A stretch of 64,000 bases of DNA from Pantoea anthophila (GTDB taxonomy: Bacteria; Pseudomonadota; Gammaproteobacteria; Enterobacterales; Enterobacteriaceae), in NCBI RefSeq assembly GCF_006494375.1, contig NZ_VHIZ01000050.1, positions 124,001-188,000 on the forward strand, read 5' to 3'. The notes beneath the pieces were generated by a model. That model worked only from the letters and a program-made list of their open reading frames with translations. It did not search any database and had not been told where the DNA came from. Below are positions 27,507-35,274 of this stretch, piece by piece. How positions within the stretch are numbered: position 1 is the first letter of the stretch; every line of letters starts with the position of its first letter. Position numbers and translations under genes: made by a program.

Positions 27507-28355
27507 ATGAAACAGCCAGCAGCAAACTGGGTGGATCTCCGCCGTGACGCCATCAGCGGTATTGAGGCGCTGCGCGCTCATTTTACCGGTCACGCCTATG
27601 ATCCGCACTGGCATGACAGCTATCTGATCGGTGTGACTGAGCAGGGAGTACAGCAGTTTCACTCGCGGCGCAGACAGCACCGGAGCCGACCCGGCACGGT
27701 GTTTATGCTGGAACCGGAAGAGCTGCATGATGGGGATGCCATCAACGAACAGGGTTTCACCTACCGTATGCTCTACCTTTCTCCACAGCAGATTGCACAG
27801 CACCTCAACCCGGCCGGGCGTGACGCGCCGCCCTCCCCCGCATTACAGTTTGCTGCAACGCTGCGCGACGATCGGTCGCTGGCCTATGCCGTCTGGCATG
27901 CCTTCGAGGCGCTTTGGCACAACCATCCCGCCCTGATCAAAGAGGCGGTGCTGGATCGGTTATTCGCTCAGCTTACGCCGCACCAGCAGATCTTCCTGCC
28001 CGATCGCCACCCGGATAAAGATACGGTGCTGGCATTACAGGCGCGTGACTGGCTGATCGCCCATCATGCGGAAAATCCCGGCCTGGCGCAGATGGCACAG
28101 CAGCTGCAGGTGGACCGCTTCCGGTTATCACGCCTGTTTCAGGCGCACTGGGGCCTGCCGCCTCACGCCTGGCTGGTGCAGTGGCGGCTGAGCCAGGCGC
28201 GCCGGCAGCTGGCGCAGGGCCAGCCGGTTGCGGACGTGGCCGCCGCGCTGGGTTTTGCCGATCAGAGCCATCTGGGGCGCTGGTTTAAACGCGCCTGCCA
28301 GCTCACGCCGTCACGCTATCAGCACGCCTGCACAAATCTTCCAGACCCGAACTGA
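27507..28355 (+). CDS. AraC-family transcriptional regulator
   Basis: A 282-residue regulator with an N-terminal cupin-like AraC-binding domain (HWHDSYLIGVTEQG near residue 31) and a C-terminal double HTH (about 185-275), ending in AAALGFADQSHLGRWFKRACQLTPSRYQ. The ATG at 27507 has GGGAG upstream; an earlier start at 27459 has no ribosome site. It lies 41 bases before a DUF2000 gene on the same strand, a pairing seen in other proteobacteria. It is divergent from the marR operon. Confidence 0.88.
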   Translation: MKQPAANWVDLRRDAISGIEALRAHFTGHAYDPHWHDSYLIGVTEQGVQQFHSRRRQHRSRPGTVFMLEPEELHDGDAINEQGFTYRMLYLSPQQIAQHLNPAGRDAPPSPALQFAATLRDDRSLAYAVWHAFEALWHNHPALIKEAVLDRLFAQLTPHQQIFLPDRHPDKDTVLALQARDWLIAHHAENPGLAQMAQQLQVDRFRLSRLFQAHWGLPPHAWLVQWRLSQARRQLAQGQPVADVAAALGFADQSHLGRWFKRACQLTPSRYQHACTNLPDPN

Positions 28356-28396
28356 CACCGTTGCCACAATGCGTTTTTTGAGTGAGGAGAAACGCA

Positions 28397-28804
28397 ATGC
28401 AGGACTTACGATGTGTGATGATACTGAATGCCGCGCTGCCAGCCGGTAAAGCCACCAACGCCGCTGCCGTGCTGGCATTAACGCTGGGGCAGCGCCATCC
28501 GGAGCTGGTTGGTGATGCGCTGGAAGATGCGGAGCGCCATCCCTCCCCCGGTCTGATCAGCACCGGTATTCCCGTGCTGGCGGCCACCGATGAGCAGCTT
28601 CGGGCACTCCTGCTGCAGGCCGAAGAGGCCGGATACGATCGGGTGCTGTTTCCCGAAGAGGGACAGACCACCACCGATTATCAGGCGCTCAGCATCGCCC
28701 TGCGCCAGCAATCGCGGCGGCAGTGGCGGCTGCTGGGTCTCGCCATCGTCGGTGATAAAAAAGCGCTGCGTAAGCTGACGGCAAAGCTGGCGTTATTTGC
28801 CTGA
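28397..28804 (+). CDS. DUF2000-domain protein
   Basis: A 135-residue cytoplasmic protein of the DUF2000 family, recognisable by CVMILNAALPAGKATNAAAVLALTLG at the start and a final helix with VGDKKALRKLTAKL. Its function is unknown; the fold is related to peptidyl-tRNA-hydrolase-like proteins. The ATG at 28397 has GAGGAG eight bases upstream. It is probably co-transcribed with the AraC regulator. A small CACCC/GGGTG hairpin and T-run follow its stop (28805-28832). Confidence 0.8.
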   Translation: MQDLRCVMILNAALPAGKATNAAAVLALTLGQRHPELVGDALEDAERHPSPGLISTGIPVLAATDEQLRALLLQAEEAGYDRVLFPEEGQTTTDYQALSIALRQQSRRQWRLLGLAIVGDKKALRKLTAKLALFA

Positions 28805-28946
28805 TCACCCTGCGGGGTGCCTGACTGTTTTTATCTGTCCGGTCGAATCTGCGGGTTGTATAGGTTCTCTGTACAGTTTTTTTCTCGGAATAATCCTTAT
28901 AAGCTGCTGAAAAGCGGCAAATAGCACATTTTGCAAAAGGATTCGA

Positions 28947-28974
28947 TTGTACAGATTGGCTTTCATTGTATAAC
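28947..28974 (+). promoter_or_regulatory. Candidate sigma-70 promoter of a small RNA
   Basis: TTGTAC (28947-28952) and TATAAC (28969-28974) with a 16-base spacer, in an AT-rich gap with no gene start nearby. Transcription would begin about 28981, some 90 bases before a strong terminator. Confidence 0.5.
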
Positions 28975-28980
28975 TTTACT

Positions 28981-29072
28981 GCCACGAGTTGTCATGCGAC
29001 TCTGTAACGAATGATGCACTTGCGTCGCCTCTGAAGGTGTCAGTGGATTTCCACCTTCAGAGGTTATTTTTT
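28981..29072 (+). ncRNA. Candidate small RNA, about 90 nt, unnamed
   Basis: Bounded by the promoter at 28947-28974 and a strong intrinsic terminator at 29028-29072, with no ribosome site or reading frame between. The single-stranded part would include GTAACGAATGATGCACTTGCG. The short GTAACGAAT also occurs in E. coli DsrA, but the rest does not match it, and I do not recognise any named enterobacterial sRNA. The terminator hairpin and U-run are of the kind Hfq binds. Confidence 0.5.
29028..29072 (+). terminator. Strong intrinsic terminator (first of two)
   Basis: Perfect 12-base stem: CCTCTGAAGGTG at 29028-29039 and CACCTTCAGAGG at 29052-29063, followed by TTATTTTTT. Confidence 0.85.
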
Positions 29073-29096
29073 ATCTGCGTTATGCTAACGCTGGCA

Positions 29097-29127
29097 CCAT
29101 CGCATCTGTCCATGCGATGGCTTTTTT
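29097..29127 (+). terminator. Second intrinsic terminator in tandem
   Basis: CCATCGCAT (29097-29105) pairs with ATGCGATGG (29112-29120), followed by CTTTTTT. It lies 24 bases after the first terminator and 57 bases before the AriR-like start. Confidence 0.85.
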
Positions 29128-29183
29128 GATCGATTTTGTCCTGACATCCGAACCGGAATCGGGCTGTTATGAAGGGCTTACAC

Positions 29184-29438
29184 ATGCAAAATACACTTCC
29201 CCGGACTGACCAGGAAATTGCCGACTATTTCAATCCTGCAGCGAATAAACCCGCCAGCGAAATGGAAATGCTGGGTGTGCTGATCGCAGAAATCCTGCAA
29301 TCGGGTATGCCTGTCAGTAATAAGGCCATTATTTCAAAGCTGATCCACCGACTGGAACTGGAAAGCGACAGGGATTCGCTGGATATCTACCGTCAGCTGC
29401 TTGACCTGGTGGTCCATAAAACCCCGGATGACTTTTAA
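29184..29438 (+). CDS. AriR/YmgB-family biofilm and acid-resistance connector protein
   Basis: An 84-residue protein of the YmgB/AriR family. E. coli relatives (ycgZ-ymgA-ariR) are small helical dimers that modulate biofilm and acid resistance through the Rcs phosphorelay. Family features are an ADYF start, EMEMLGVLIAEILQSGMPVSNKAI in the middle and a LVVHKTPDDF end close to AriR's RYTADDM. The ATG at 29184 has AAGGG eight bases upstream; an earlier ATG at 29169 is also possible. A tandem terminator lies just upstream, so it either has a promoter within 57 bases or is reached by read-through. Confidence 0.8.
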   Translation: MQNTLPRTDQEIADYFNPAANKPASEMEMLGVLIAEILQSGMPVSNKAIISKLIHRLELESDRDSLDIYRQLLDLVVHKTPDDF

Positions 29439-29583
29439 CTGTAGTCGCGATTCCAGGGAGGGAATCCACCGCCTTTTTCTGGTATCTTCGTCGATCCCCC
29501 GGTAATATCTGCCTCTCACTGTTTATCCCATTCTTTCCGCCTTTCGCGCGGGAGCAAAATAACTAAAGAGCCTGCAATCCTTT

Positions 29584-31089
29584 ATGACCCAGACTAATGA
29601 TGTTACCGCAACTGACGTTGTGGCGGGCGATATCAGCACGGGGCGCGTACTGCGTTCGCCTGCGCTGCTGACCCGCGAATGCCTGGCCGGTGTGATTACC
29701 GCGCTGGCCCTGATCCCCGAAGTGATCTCCTTTTCCGTGATTGCCGGTGTCGACCCGAAAGTCAGCCTGGTGGCTTCGGTGGTACTCTGCCTGACCCTGT
29801 CTATTCTGGGCGGTCGCCCGGCCATGGTCACGGCTGCCGCCGGTTCCGTGGCGCTGGTCATCGGGCCGATGGTGCATCTGCATGGCGTGGAATATATTCT
29901 GCCCGCCGTTGTGCTGGGCGGCATCATCCAGATTCTGTTTGGCCTGGCCGGTCTGGCGCGCATGATGCGTTACATTCCCCGCTCGGTAATGCTGGGGTTC
30001 GTGAATGCGCTTGGGGTCCTGATTTTCTTTGCGCAGGTGCCGCACGTCTGGGGTCAGTCACCCCTGGTGTGGATCTTCTTTGCCGTCACCCTGGCTATTG
30101 TGCTGCTGCTGCCGCGCCTGATAAAAAGTGTGCCCTCTCCGCTGGTCGCCATTGTGGTGGTGACGGCGGTGGCACTGCTGATGGGCTATCGCATGCCGAA
30201 CGTGGGTGACGAGGGGCCGATGAGCCCTGGCCTGCCCGGGTTGAATACGCTGCTGGTGCCCCTGAACCTGCAGACGCTGCAGATTATCTGGCCCACGGCA
30301 CTGAGTATCGCGTTTGTCGGGCTGATGGAGTCGCTACTGACCGCCAAACTGGTCGATGATCTGACGGATACCCCCTCCAGTAAGCGCCGTGAATCCTGGG
30401 GCCTGGGCGTGGCGAATATCCTGGCGGGCTTCTATGGCGGTATTGCGGGCTGTGCGATGATCGGTCAGACCATCGTCAACGTGGAACTGGGTCGGGCACG
30501 CAGCCGGGTCTCTACCGTCGCGGCCGGCCTGGTGCTGCTGTTACTGGTGACCGGACTGAGCCAGATTATGGCGCAGATCCCGATGGTGGTTCTGGCGGGC
30601 ATCATGATGGTCGTCGCGGTGAAAACCGTTAACTGGCACAGCCTGCAGCCCGCCACCCTGAAGCGTATGCCGTGGTCAGAAACGCTGATTATGGTGCTGA
30701 CGGTGGCGGTCACGGTCTGGACGGGCAATCTGGCGCTGGGTGTGCTTGCGGGGGTGATCCTTGCCATGCTGCTCTTTGCCCGCCGCATTGCGCATGTTAT
30801 CCATGCAGAGCGTCAGCTGAGCGATGATGGTCAGTCGGTGCGCTATGTCGTGCGCGGCCCGCTCTTCTTCGCCAGCAGCAACGACCTGTTTGAGCATTTC
30901 GATTACGCTCACGATCCCAAAAAGGTCACGATCGATTTAACCCACGCGCAGATCTGGGATGCGTCCAGCGTCGCAGCGCTGGATGGTATTGAGTATCGCT
31001 ATCAAAGATATGGTGCCGAAGTGACGATTGAGGGGCTGGATTCACGCAGTACCGACTTCCATCAGCGTCTGACCGGTAACTTCGGTTAA
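29584..31089 (+). CDS. SulP-family anion transporter with STAS domain
   Basis: A 501-residue inner-membrane transporter of the SulP (SLC26) family. About 12-14 hydrophobic segments (residues 30-400) are followed by a cytoplasmic STAS domain (about 410-495, with VTIDLTHAQIWDASSVAALD). Signatures include LIPEVISFSVIAGVDP near the N-terminus and GFYGGIAGCAMIGQTIVN. Sulfate, bicarbonate and dicarboxylate are all transported by family members; no neighbour points to one. The ribosome site is weak. A 12-base hairpin follows the stop. Confidence 0.88.
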   Translation: MTQTNDVTATDVVAGDISTGRVLRSPALLTRECLAGVITALALIPEVISFSVIAGVDPKVSLVASVVLCLTLSILGGRPAMVTAAAGSVALVIGPMVHLHGVEYILPAVVLGGIIQILFGLAGLARMMRYIPRSVMLGFVNALGVLIFFAQVPHVWGQSPLVWIFFAVTLAIVLLLPRLIKSVPSPLVAIVVVTAVALLMGYRMPNVGDEGPMSPGLPGLNTLLVPLNLQTLQIIWPTALSIAFVGLMESLLTAKLVDDLTDTPSSKRRESWGLGVANILAGFYGGIAGCAMIGQTIVNVELGRARSRVSTVAAGLVLLLLVTGLSQIMAQIPMVVLAGIMMVVAVKTVNWHSLQPATLKRMPWSETLIMVLTVAVTVWTGNLALGVLAGVILAMLLFARRIAHVIHAERQLSDDGQSVRYVVRGPLFFASSNDLFEHFDYAHDPKKVTIDLTHAQIWDASSVAALDGIEYRYQRYGAEVTIEGLDSRSTDFHQRLTGNFG

Positions 31090-31096
31090 CATGCGT

Positions 31097-31125
31097 GGTT
31101 CTGCTGCCTCTGCGGCAGCAGAACC
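31097..31125. terminator. Hairpin between convergent SulP and small membrane gene
   Basis: Perfect 12-base stem, GGTTCTGCTGCC (31097-31108) with GGCAGCAGAACC (31114-31125). It has no clear T-run on either side, so it may terminate weakly or protect 3' ends. Confidence 0.5.
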
Positions 31126-31127
31126 TG

Positions 31128-31325
31128 TTATGCCTGCTGACGCCGCGTCCGGTAGCGGCCAACCATCGTCATCAGAGCCTGATAGATTAATCCCGCATAG
31201 AGACTCATCAGAATTGCCAGACCCGGCGCTTTGCCCTGCTCCTGCCATGACATAAACCACATGAACACGCCCCATAAGAGAGAAAAGACCAGCCAGCCGC
31301 GGACGAACTTCATTATGCCATTCAT
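31128..31325 (-). CDS. Small inner-membrane protein (65 aa), unknown
   Basis: A 65-residue protein with two hydrophobic segments (about 8-25 with WLVFSLLWGVFMWFM, and 35-55 with LAILMSLYAGLIYQALM) separated by a polar loop, and a basic Arg-rich tail. This suggests a two-span hairpin with the tail in the cytoplasm. The ATG at 31323-31325 has a GAGGAG ribosome site six bases upstream, so it was preferred to an upstream start at 31406. Convergent with the SulP gene. The family is not recognised. Confidence 0.65.
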   Translation of the reverse strand: MNGIMKFVRGWLVFSLLWGVFMWFMSWQEQGKAPGLAILMSLYAGLIYQALMTMVGRYRTRRQQA

Positions 31326-31506
31326 AACCACTCCTCTTAATTGAAGCGCTACCTTAGCGATCTCTGATCTGAAACGCATGGTTACCGTGCACAAGTTGCG
31401 AAGCATCTCAAATAATCGACAATAACATTGCCGTCTGCTTCACGTCAGGCGTTTTGACGGCGCTTATCTATACTTAACGCTCCGCTTAACCGATCAGGGA
31501 ATTACG

Positions 31507-31704
31507 ATGAAACGTACTGCTTATCTGTTATCGACGCTGACCATCCTTGCTACGCTGACCGCCTGCGCACCGACCCCACCGCCCAGACATGCACCGCCGC
31601 CGCCTCCGCCAGGCAAAGATGCCCCGCCACCGCCGCCGCCGGGTGGACAGGCACCGGTGGGCGCACCCGGTGGCGTCGGTCCGGCAGGTCAGCCTCAGGC
31701 CTGA
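31507..31704 (+). CDS. Small proline-rich lipoprotein (65 aa)
   Basis: A signal peptide with lipobox LTAC (Cys20) is followed by a mature part made almost entirely of Pro, Gly and Ala, including two runs of six or more prolines and PGGQAPVGAPGGVG. It should be a lipid-anchored, unstructured outer- or inner-membrane peptide. The ATG has a CAGGGA ribosome site. Its function is unknown; comparable small Pro-rich lipoproteins occur in other Enterobacterales. A perfect 14-base hairpin follows. Confidence 0.7.
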   Translation: MKRTAYLLSTLTILATLTACAPTPPPRHAPPPPPPGKDAPPPPPPGGQAPVGAPGGVGPAGQPQA

Positions 31705-31709
31705 TATTA

Positions 31710-31740
31710 ATCAGCCAGCCTGCCCTGCAGGCTGGCTGAT
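31710..31740. terminator. 14-base perfect hairpin after the Pro-rich lipoprotein
   Basis: Arms 31710-31723 (ATCAGCCAGCCTGC) and 31727-31740 with a three-base loop. There is no T-run on the plus strand and only a weak one on the minus strand. It begins six bases after the lipoprotein stop. Confidence 0.55.
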
Positions 31741-31850
31741 GCCGCCCCCGCATGGGACGTTACCCAGTCTGCCGGCAGGCAGCGACGCTATTCCCCCATT
31801 ATTCCCCTGTTTACTCTCATTACCCGGCGGCTGATCTGGCAGCGAAAGCG

Positions 31851-32038
31851 TTACGCCTGACACAACACTGATAACGCGATGCTGTCCGCTACATCAGGTC
31901 GGTGCTCTGCGAGTGTTCCAATCATGCTGGCTATGGCCTCACCCGTCATCGGCATATCATTGGCTATTAGTTGCCAAACAGCCTCACCCATTGCCGTGCA
32001 TGCTGCGTCATATACTGCGCTTCGAAGTTATTATCCAT
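31851..32038 (-). pseudogene. Frame-broken AriR/YmgB-like small gene
   Basis: An ATG at 32036-32038 with a strong AGGAGG site opens MDNNFEAQYMTQHARQ and then stops at 31967. In the frame shifted by one base, reading from 31991 to 31851 gives MGEAVWQLIANDMPMTGEAI and a further 26 residues. This has the helix pattern and GEAV/MPMTGEAI motif of the AriR/YmgB connector family, as in the intact gene at 29184. Restoring one A near 31992 would join the two parts into one protein of about 62 residues. It may be a true pseudogene, a sequencing error or, less likely, a translational frameshift. Confidence 0.55.
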
Positions 32039-32289
32039 AGAGCCTCCTGTTAAATGTGAGGCATCATACTAAAAATAAAGCGTACAAATTAAAGTGCGCA
32101 TCTAAAAATTTTCGAGGCTCATTCCGTGATTTTCTATCTTATGGCGAGGCATGGCATTCCCAAAAGACAATTCTTTATTTAGAACATCAAACAGATTGCG
32201 AACCTGAATCAAAAAAAACCTCTAACACAGCGGTTATGTTCGGTGCTGATATAAAAACCAGCAACCATTGGTTCACAAAGGTTTAAATT

Positions 32290-33036
32290 ATGAAAATATT
32301 TGTTATAAATTTAGCTCGGTCCCCCGAAAGGCGGGCATCCATCGAACAGCAACTGTCCCTGCTTCAGCTTGATTATGAAATCGTTGAGGCTGTAGACGGT
32401 TCTCAACTTAATTATGATGAAATCGTGAAGCATACCAAAACACTTAATTACGCGGTAACCTCTGGCGAAATAGGTTGCGCTCTAAGCCACATCAAAATTT
32501 ATAGAAAAATTGTCAGCAACAATATACCCTTCGCGTTAATACTTGAAGACGACGCACAACTTGATTACCAAATCATTCAGGTTATGCATCATTTAAAACA
32601 AAAACAAAACCCATACCCTACGGTTACCCTGCTAACTGAAGTCTCACAATATATCTCCAAGCCAAGATGCATATTAGACCAAAAATTAAGCATTCATAGT
32701 GTGCTTGAAGCATCGTGCTCACATGGATACATCATCAATAATCAAGCAGCTAAAAATCTCGCCACTTTTCTTTATCCCGTTTGGATGGTGGCTGACAGAT
32801 GGCAAATACTAAAAGAGTATTCCGTTTGCAATGTTGAAGCTGTAACACCATCAATAATAAGAAAGACAGAACACTCTCACTTTTCGACAATACAATCGCA
32901 TAAAAATTGCAAATGGATAATTGAAAAAAAAGAATATGCCTGGAGTGAAATAAAGAAACGCAGACCATTAAAAATCAAACTCAGGCGTTTAATCTGGACA
33001 TCTTTTATGAGAGCTTTTATCAAAATAATTAAGTAA
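32290..33036 (+). CDS. Family 25 glycosyltransferase (LPS/surface glycan)
   Basis: A 248-residue glycosyltransferase of family GT25, which adds galactose or related sugars to lipooligosaccharide in other bacteria. It shows the N-terminal IFVINLARSPERRASIE, the GEIGCALSHIKIYRKI core motif and the acidic ALILEDDAQL that binds metal and donor. Its base composition is far more AT-rich than the neighbouring genes, suggesting horizontal acquisition. It lies 28 bases before an acyltransferase gene, probably in one operon. The ATG has AAAGG upstream. The basic C-terminus (KKRRPLKIKLRRL) may attach to the membrane. Confidence 0.85.
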   Translation: MKIFVINLARSPERRASIEQQLSLLQLDYEIVEAVDGSQLNYDEIVKHTKTLNYAVTSGEIGCALSHIKIYRKIVSNNIPFALILEDDAQLDYQIIQVMHHLKQKQNPYPTVTLLTEVSQYISKPRCILDQKLSIHSVLEASCSHGYIINNQAAKNLATFLYPVWMVADRWQILKEYSVCNVEAVTPSIIRKTEHSHFSTIQSHKNCKWIIEKKEYAWSEIKKRRPLKIKLRRLIWTSFMRAFIKIIK

Positions 33037-33064
33037 ACCATTATTTAAAAGGATTTTGCATACA

Positions 33065-34144
33065 ATGCATTTTGAACAGAAAAAACTTCACTCAATACAA
33101 TCTATGCGCGGTCTCGCGGCGATGCTGGTCGTAATGTTTCATTTCCGAACCGATTTGGCATCGGACATTCCTTTGGCTAATTGGATTTTTGCTCAGGGTG
33201 CAATCGGCGTTGATGTGTTTTTTATTATAAGTGGGTTTATTTTTTATTATATTTCTCTAACCGAAAATGGTGGAATTAAATCCTCAGCCGTATTCTTCAC
33301 AAAAAGAATTTGCCGTATTGTTCCACCATACGTCATAGCGACAATTTTTATAGCAGGTAACTCATGGGATAAATGGTATTCAGCCCTGCATGCTTTCACT
33401 TTTCTTCCAGCTGACATTATGCAACCTGCCCCCTTCTTTGGTTATCCGCGGCTTTTTGTTGGTTGGTCGCTTAACTATGAATTTGTCTTTTATAGCATCT
33501 GTGCTCTCGCCTTAATTTTTAGGAATTATAAAAACCTAGTTATCACTTTAATTATTGCATGTTCCGTCTCACTTCCAGTCGCTACTCATGGTTATAGGAC
33601 TTCATTGACCAGCATGAATTATGGATATTATGGGTATTTGGCACTGATAACTAATGGGATGATGTTAGAGTTTTTAGCTGGTCTGTTTATCGGATACATA
33701 GCAATTAACTTCAGACTATATCACTCAAAAATAGTTGGCAGAGCAGCAGTATCACTAACCGCGCTATATTTTACATATATTACTCTAGGCTTTGGCAGCC
33801 TTCCGGGAAACGGTAGTAACGATTTCTTTGCCGCTTCTTTTTTCTTAATACTAACAACTATCAGTTATGAATATCAGTATGGAATCAGACCTCCTAAAAT
33901 TCTAACATCGATTGGTACCGTATCGTTTTCTGTTTATTTGATGCATCCACACGGTTTATCAATAGCCAGAAAAATTATAGCCCAACACTATCACGGGCTA
34001 TATTCAGGTTTAATAGCATTTTTGTTAGCTCTGACCCTTACGGTTTTATTTTCTATAATATTCTATAAGCTGTTTGAAACTAATCTTTGCAACCTTATAA
34101 GAAATAGACTCATCCCCAAACCTGATAAGCAAGCAGTTTTATAG
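33065..34144 (+). CDS. Acyltransferase-3 family membrane protein
   Basis: An O-acetyltransferase-like protein of 359 residues. The family signature is clear: SIQSMRGLAAMLVVMFHF with the catalytic-type His, GVDVFFIISGFIFYYI, and an R-x10-H-like region, then about ten membrane spans ending in FYKLFET. Such enzymes acetylate O-antigen, exopolysaccharide or glucans. It is AT-rich like its upstream glycosyltransferase partner. The ATG at 33065 is preceded by AAAGG 12 bases away; a TTG at 33056 is an alternative start. The islet probably modifies a surface glycan. Confidence 0.85.
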   Translation: MHFEQKKLHSIQSMRGLAAMLVVMFHFRTDLASDIPLANWIFAQGAIGVDVFFIISGFIFYYISLTENGGIKSSAVFFTKRICRIVPPYVIATIFIAGNSWDKWYSALHAFTFLPADIMQPAPFFGYPRLFVGWSLNYEFVFYSICALALIFRNYKNLVITLIIACSVSLPVATHGYRTSLTSMNYGYYGYLALITNGMMLEFLAGLFIGYIAINFRLYHSKIVGRAAVSLTALYFTYITLGFGSLPGNGSNDFFAASFFLILTTISYEYQYGIRPPKILTSIGTVSFSVYLMHPHGLSIARKIIAQHYHGLYSGLIAFLLALTLTVLFSIIFYKLFETNLCNLIRNRLIPKPDKQAVL

Positions 34145-34533
34145 GGTTTAAATTGATCCGTTAGAAATAGCGGTGATTTTAAATTTTAGGCTGGCTCGTC
34201 CATGAGGTCGGGCTTACTTTGTCCTCGTCGCTGATCATGTCCAATTGTAATTCTGTTCGCTAATCGGCTGTTACCTCACTGGTAGTGATTAGCAAGTTCT
34301 GACGCTGTTGCTCACCCCTCGCCTGCCAGTCAATCGCAGGTCTGTTGAAACAGGTCTGACGCTGTCATCCGTAGTGAATATTCTGCCACTAGCCTGCCCT
34401 TCAAACAGTTTTTCATATTGACTGCCCGAAATCAGAATCGCATCGCTGGACCAGCCAGTTAACGACGCCGTGTTAATATCCCGATCATACCCACGAGAAA
34501 TCCGTCGGGCTGAGCACTTTAGTACTGCGCGTG
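34145..34533. other. 389 bases of non-coding remnant DNA
   Basis: Lies between the acyltransferase and the integrase remnant. A minus-strand frame runs through it (34289-34768) but has no ribosome site or family resemblance and overlaps the integrase remnant. I read the stretch as decayed mobile-element DNA. Confidence 0.4.
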
Positions 34534-34731
34534 AGGCGGCAATGTTAAAATTTCCGGAGTTACTGTTTGATCTCACATTCCATGATCCGAAGACTAAGGG
34601 AGTTTCCGATCTGGAGGGTACCTTTACGAGAAAAAAGCAATAACGGGGCATAAAAACGTGGAGCAGAATGCGGCTTATGACAGAAAATAGTAGCGGTTCC
34701 CGTCGTTGGCGGACAGGTGAAAGGGAAATAA
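34534..34731 (+). pseudogene. C-terminal remnant of a phage tyrosine integrase
   Basis: Pieces of an integrase C-terminus are readable with two single-base frame changes: FDLTFHDPKTKGVSDLEGTF, then ITGHKNVEQNAAYDRK, then AVPVVGGQVKGK and stop. LTFHD-x-K, TGHK and the YDRK tyrosine are the box II and catalytic Tyr regions of lambdoid/P22-type integrases. The first break lies in an A-run near 34631-34636, the second in the AAAA near 34684-34687. The N-terminal part is missing. It lies 105 bases from the 3' end of tRNA-Leu and points towards it, the expected placement of an integrase beside its attachment site. Confidence 0.75.
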
Positions 34732-34768
34732 TATCAGGAATGGATATCAGAAAGCTGAATTCATGCAC

Positions 34769-34793
34769 AAAAAAACCGCCCTTATGAGGCGGT
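34769..34793 (-). terminator. Terminator of the glyW-cysT-leuZ tRNA operon
   Basis: On the minus strand ACCGCC, loop, GGCGGT and seven T. It lies 43 bases after the tRNA-Leu 3' end. Confidence 0.85.
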
Positions 34794-34835
34794 CATACGA
34801 CACTGCTTATCATTGATTTTATTGGTAAATCGATA

Positions 34836-34922
34836 TGGTGCCCGGGGCGGGACTTGAACCCGCACGACCTTACGATCGAGGGATTTTAAATCCCTTGTGT
34901 CTACCGATTTCACCACCCGGGC
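34836..34922 (-). tRNA. leuZ: tRNA-Leu (UAA)
   Basis: An 87-base tRNA with encoded CCA, a long variable arm and anticodon TAA in GGGATTTAAAATCCC. It is last of the Gly-Cys-Leu operon, as leuZ in E. coli. Its 3' end faces the integrase remnant, making it the likely attachment site of the adjacent islet. Confidence 0.97.
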
Positions 34923-34932
34923 AGGGTGTAAC

Positions 34933-35006
34933 TGGAGGCGCGTCCCGGAGTCGAACCGAGGTACACGGATTTGCAATCCGCTGCATAGCCACTCTGCCAA
35001 CGCGCC
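34933..35006 (-). tRNA. cysT: tRNA-Cys (GCA)
   Basis: A 74-base tRNA with 3' TCCA encoded and anticodon GCA in GGATTGCAAATCC. Middle gene of the conserved glyW-cysT-leuZ operon. Confidence 0.97.
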
Positions 35007-35046
35007 TTAAACTGATGTGCCGCCAGGTTAACCTGACCTGCGAATC

Positions 35047-35122
<76 letters not shown>

Positions 35123-35196
35123 AATTTTCAGCAATTTCGTCGAACCTGCTGATTTTACTTATCTTCTGACAGACACGCTGCCTTTCGATGCGTTGC

Positions 35197-35224
35197 ATTC
35201 TACTGACCTGACGCGATGAGTCAA
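35197..35224 (-). promoter_or_regulatory. Promoter of the tRNA operon
   Basis: On the minus strand TTGACT (35219-35224) and TAGAAT (35197-35202) with a 16-base spacer, followed by a GC-rich discriminator (GCAACGC) of the kind linked to stringent control of stable RNA. The start would be about 35190, about 68 bases before tRNA-Gly. Confidence 0.7.
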
Positions 35225-35274
35225 TAAAATTATCCTCACCGCCTGTCCGTTTGCTGCTTTTTAAATCGTATCGA

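Noticed and set aside
28864..28880. CTGTACAG palindrome as a LexA or lux-type site
   Set aside because: Only eight bases; the spacing does not fit LexA (CTGT-N8-ACAG) or a full lux box.
29563..30045. Antisense frames over the SulP gene start
   Set aside because: SulP motifs are complete on the plus strand; the antisense frames have no supporting signal.
32056..32286. 76-codon frame upstream of the GT25 gene
   Set aside because: No ribosome site and no protein-like pattern; more likely the AT-rich leader and promoter region of the islet.
34289..34768. Minus-strand 159-codon frame next to tRNA-Leu
   Set aside because: It overlaps the readable integrase remnant on the other strand, has no ribosome site and no recognisable domain.
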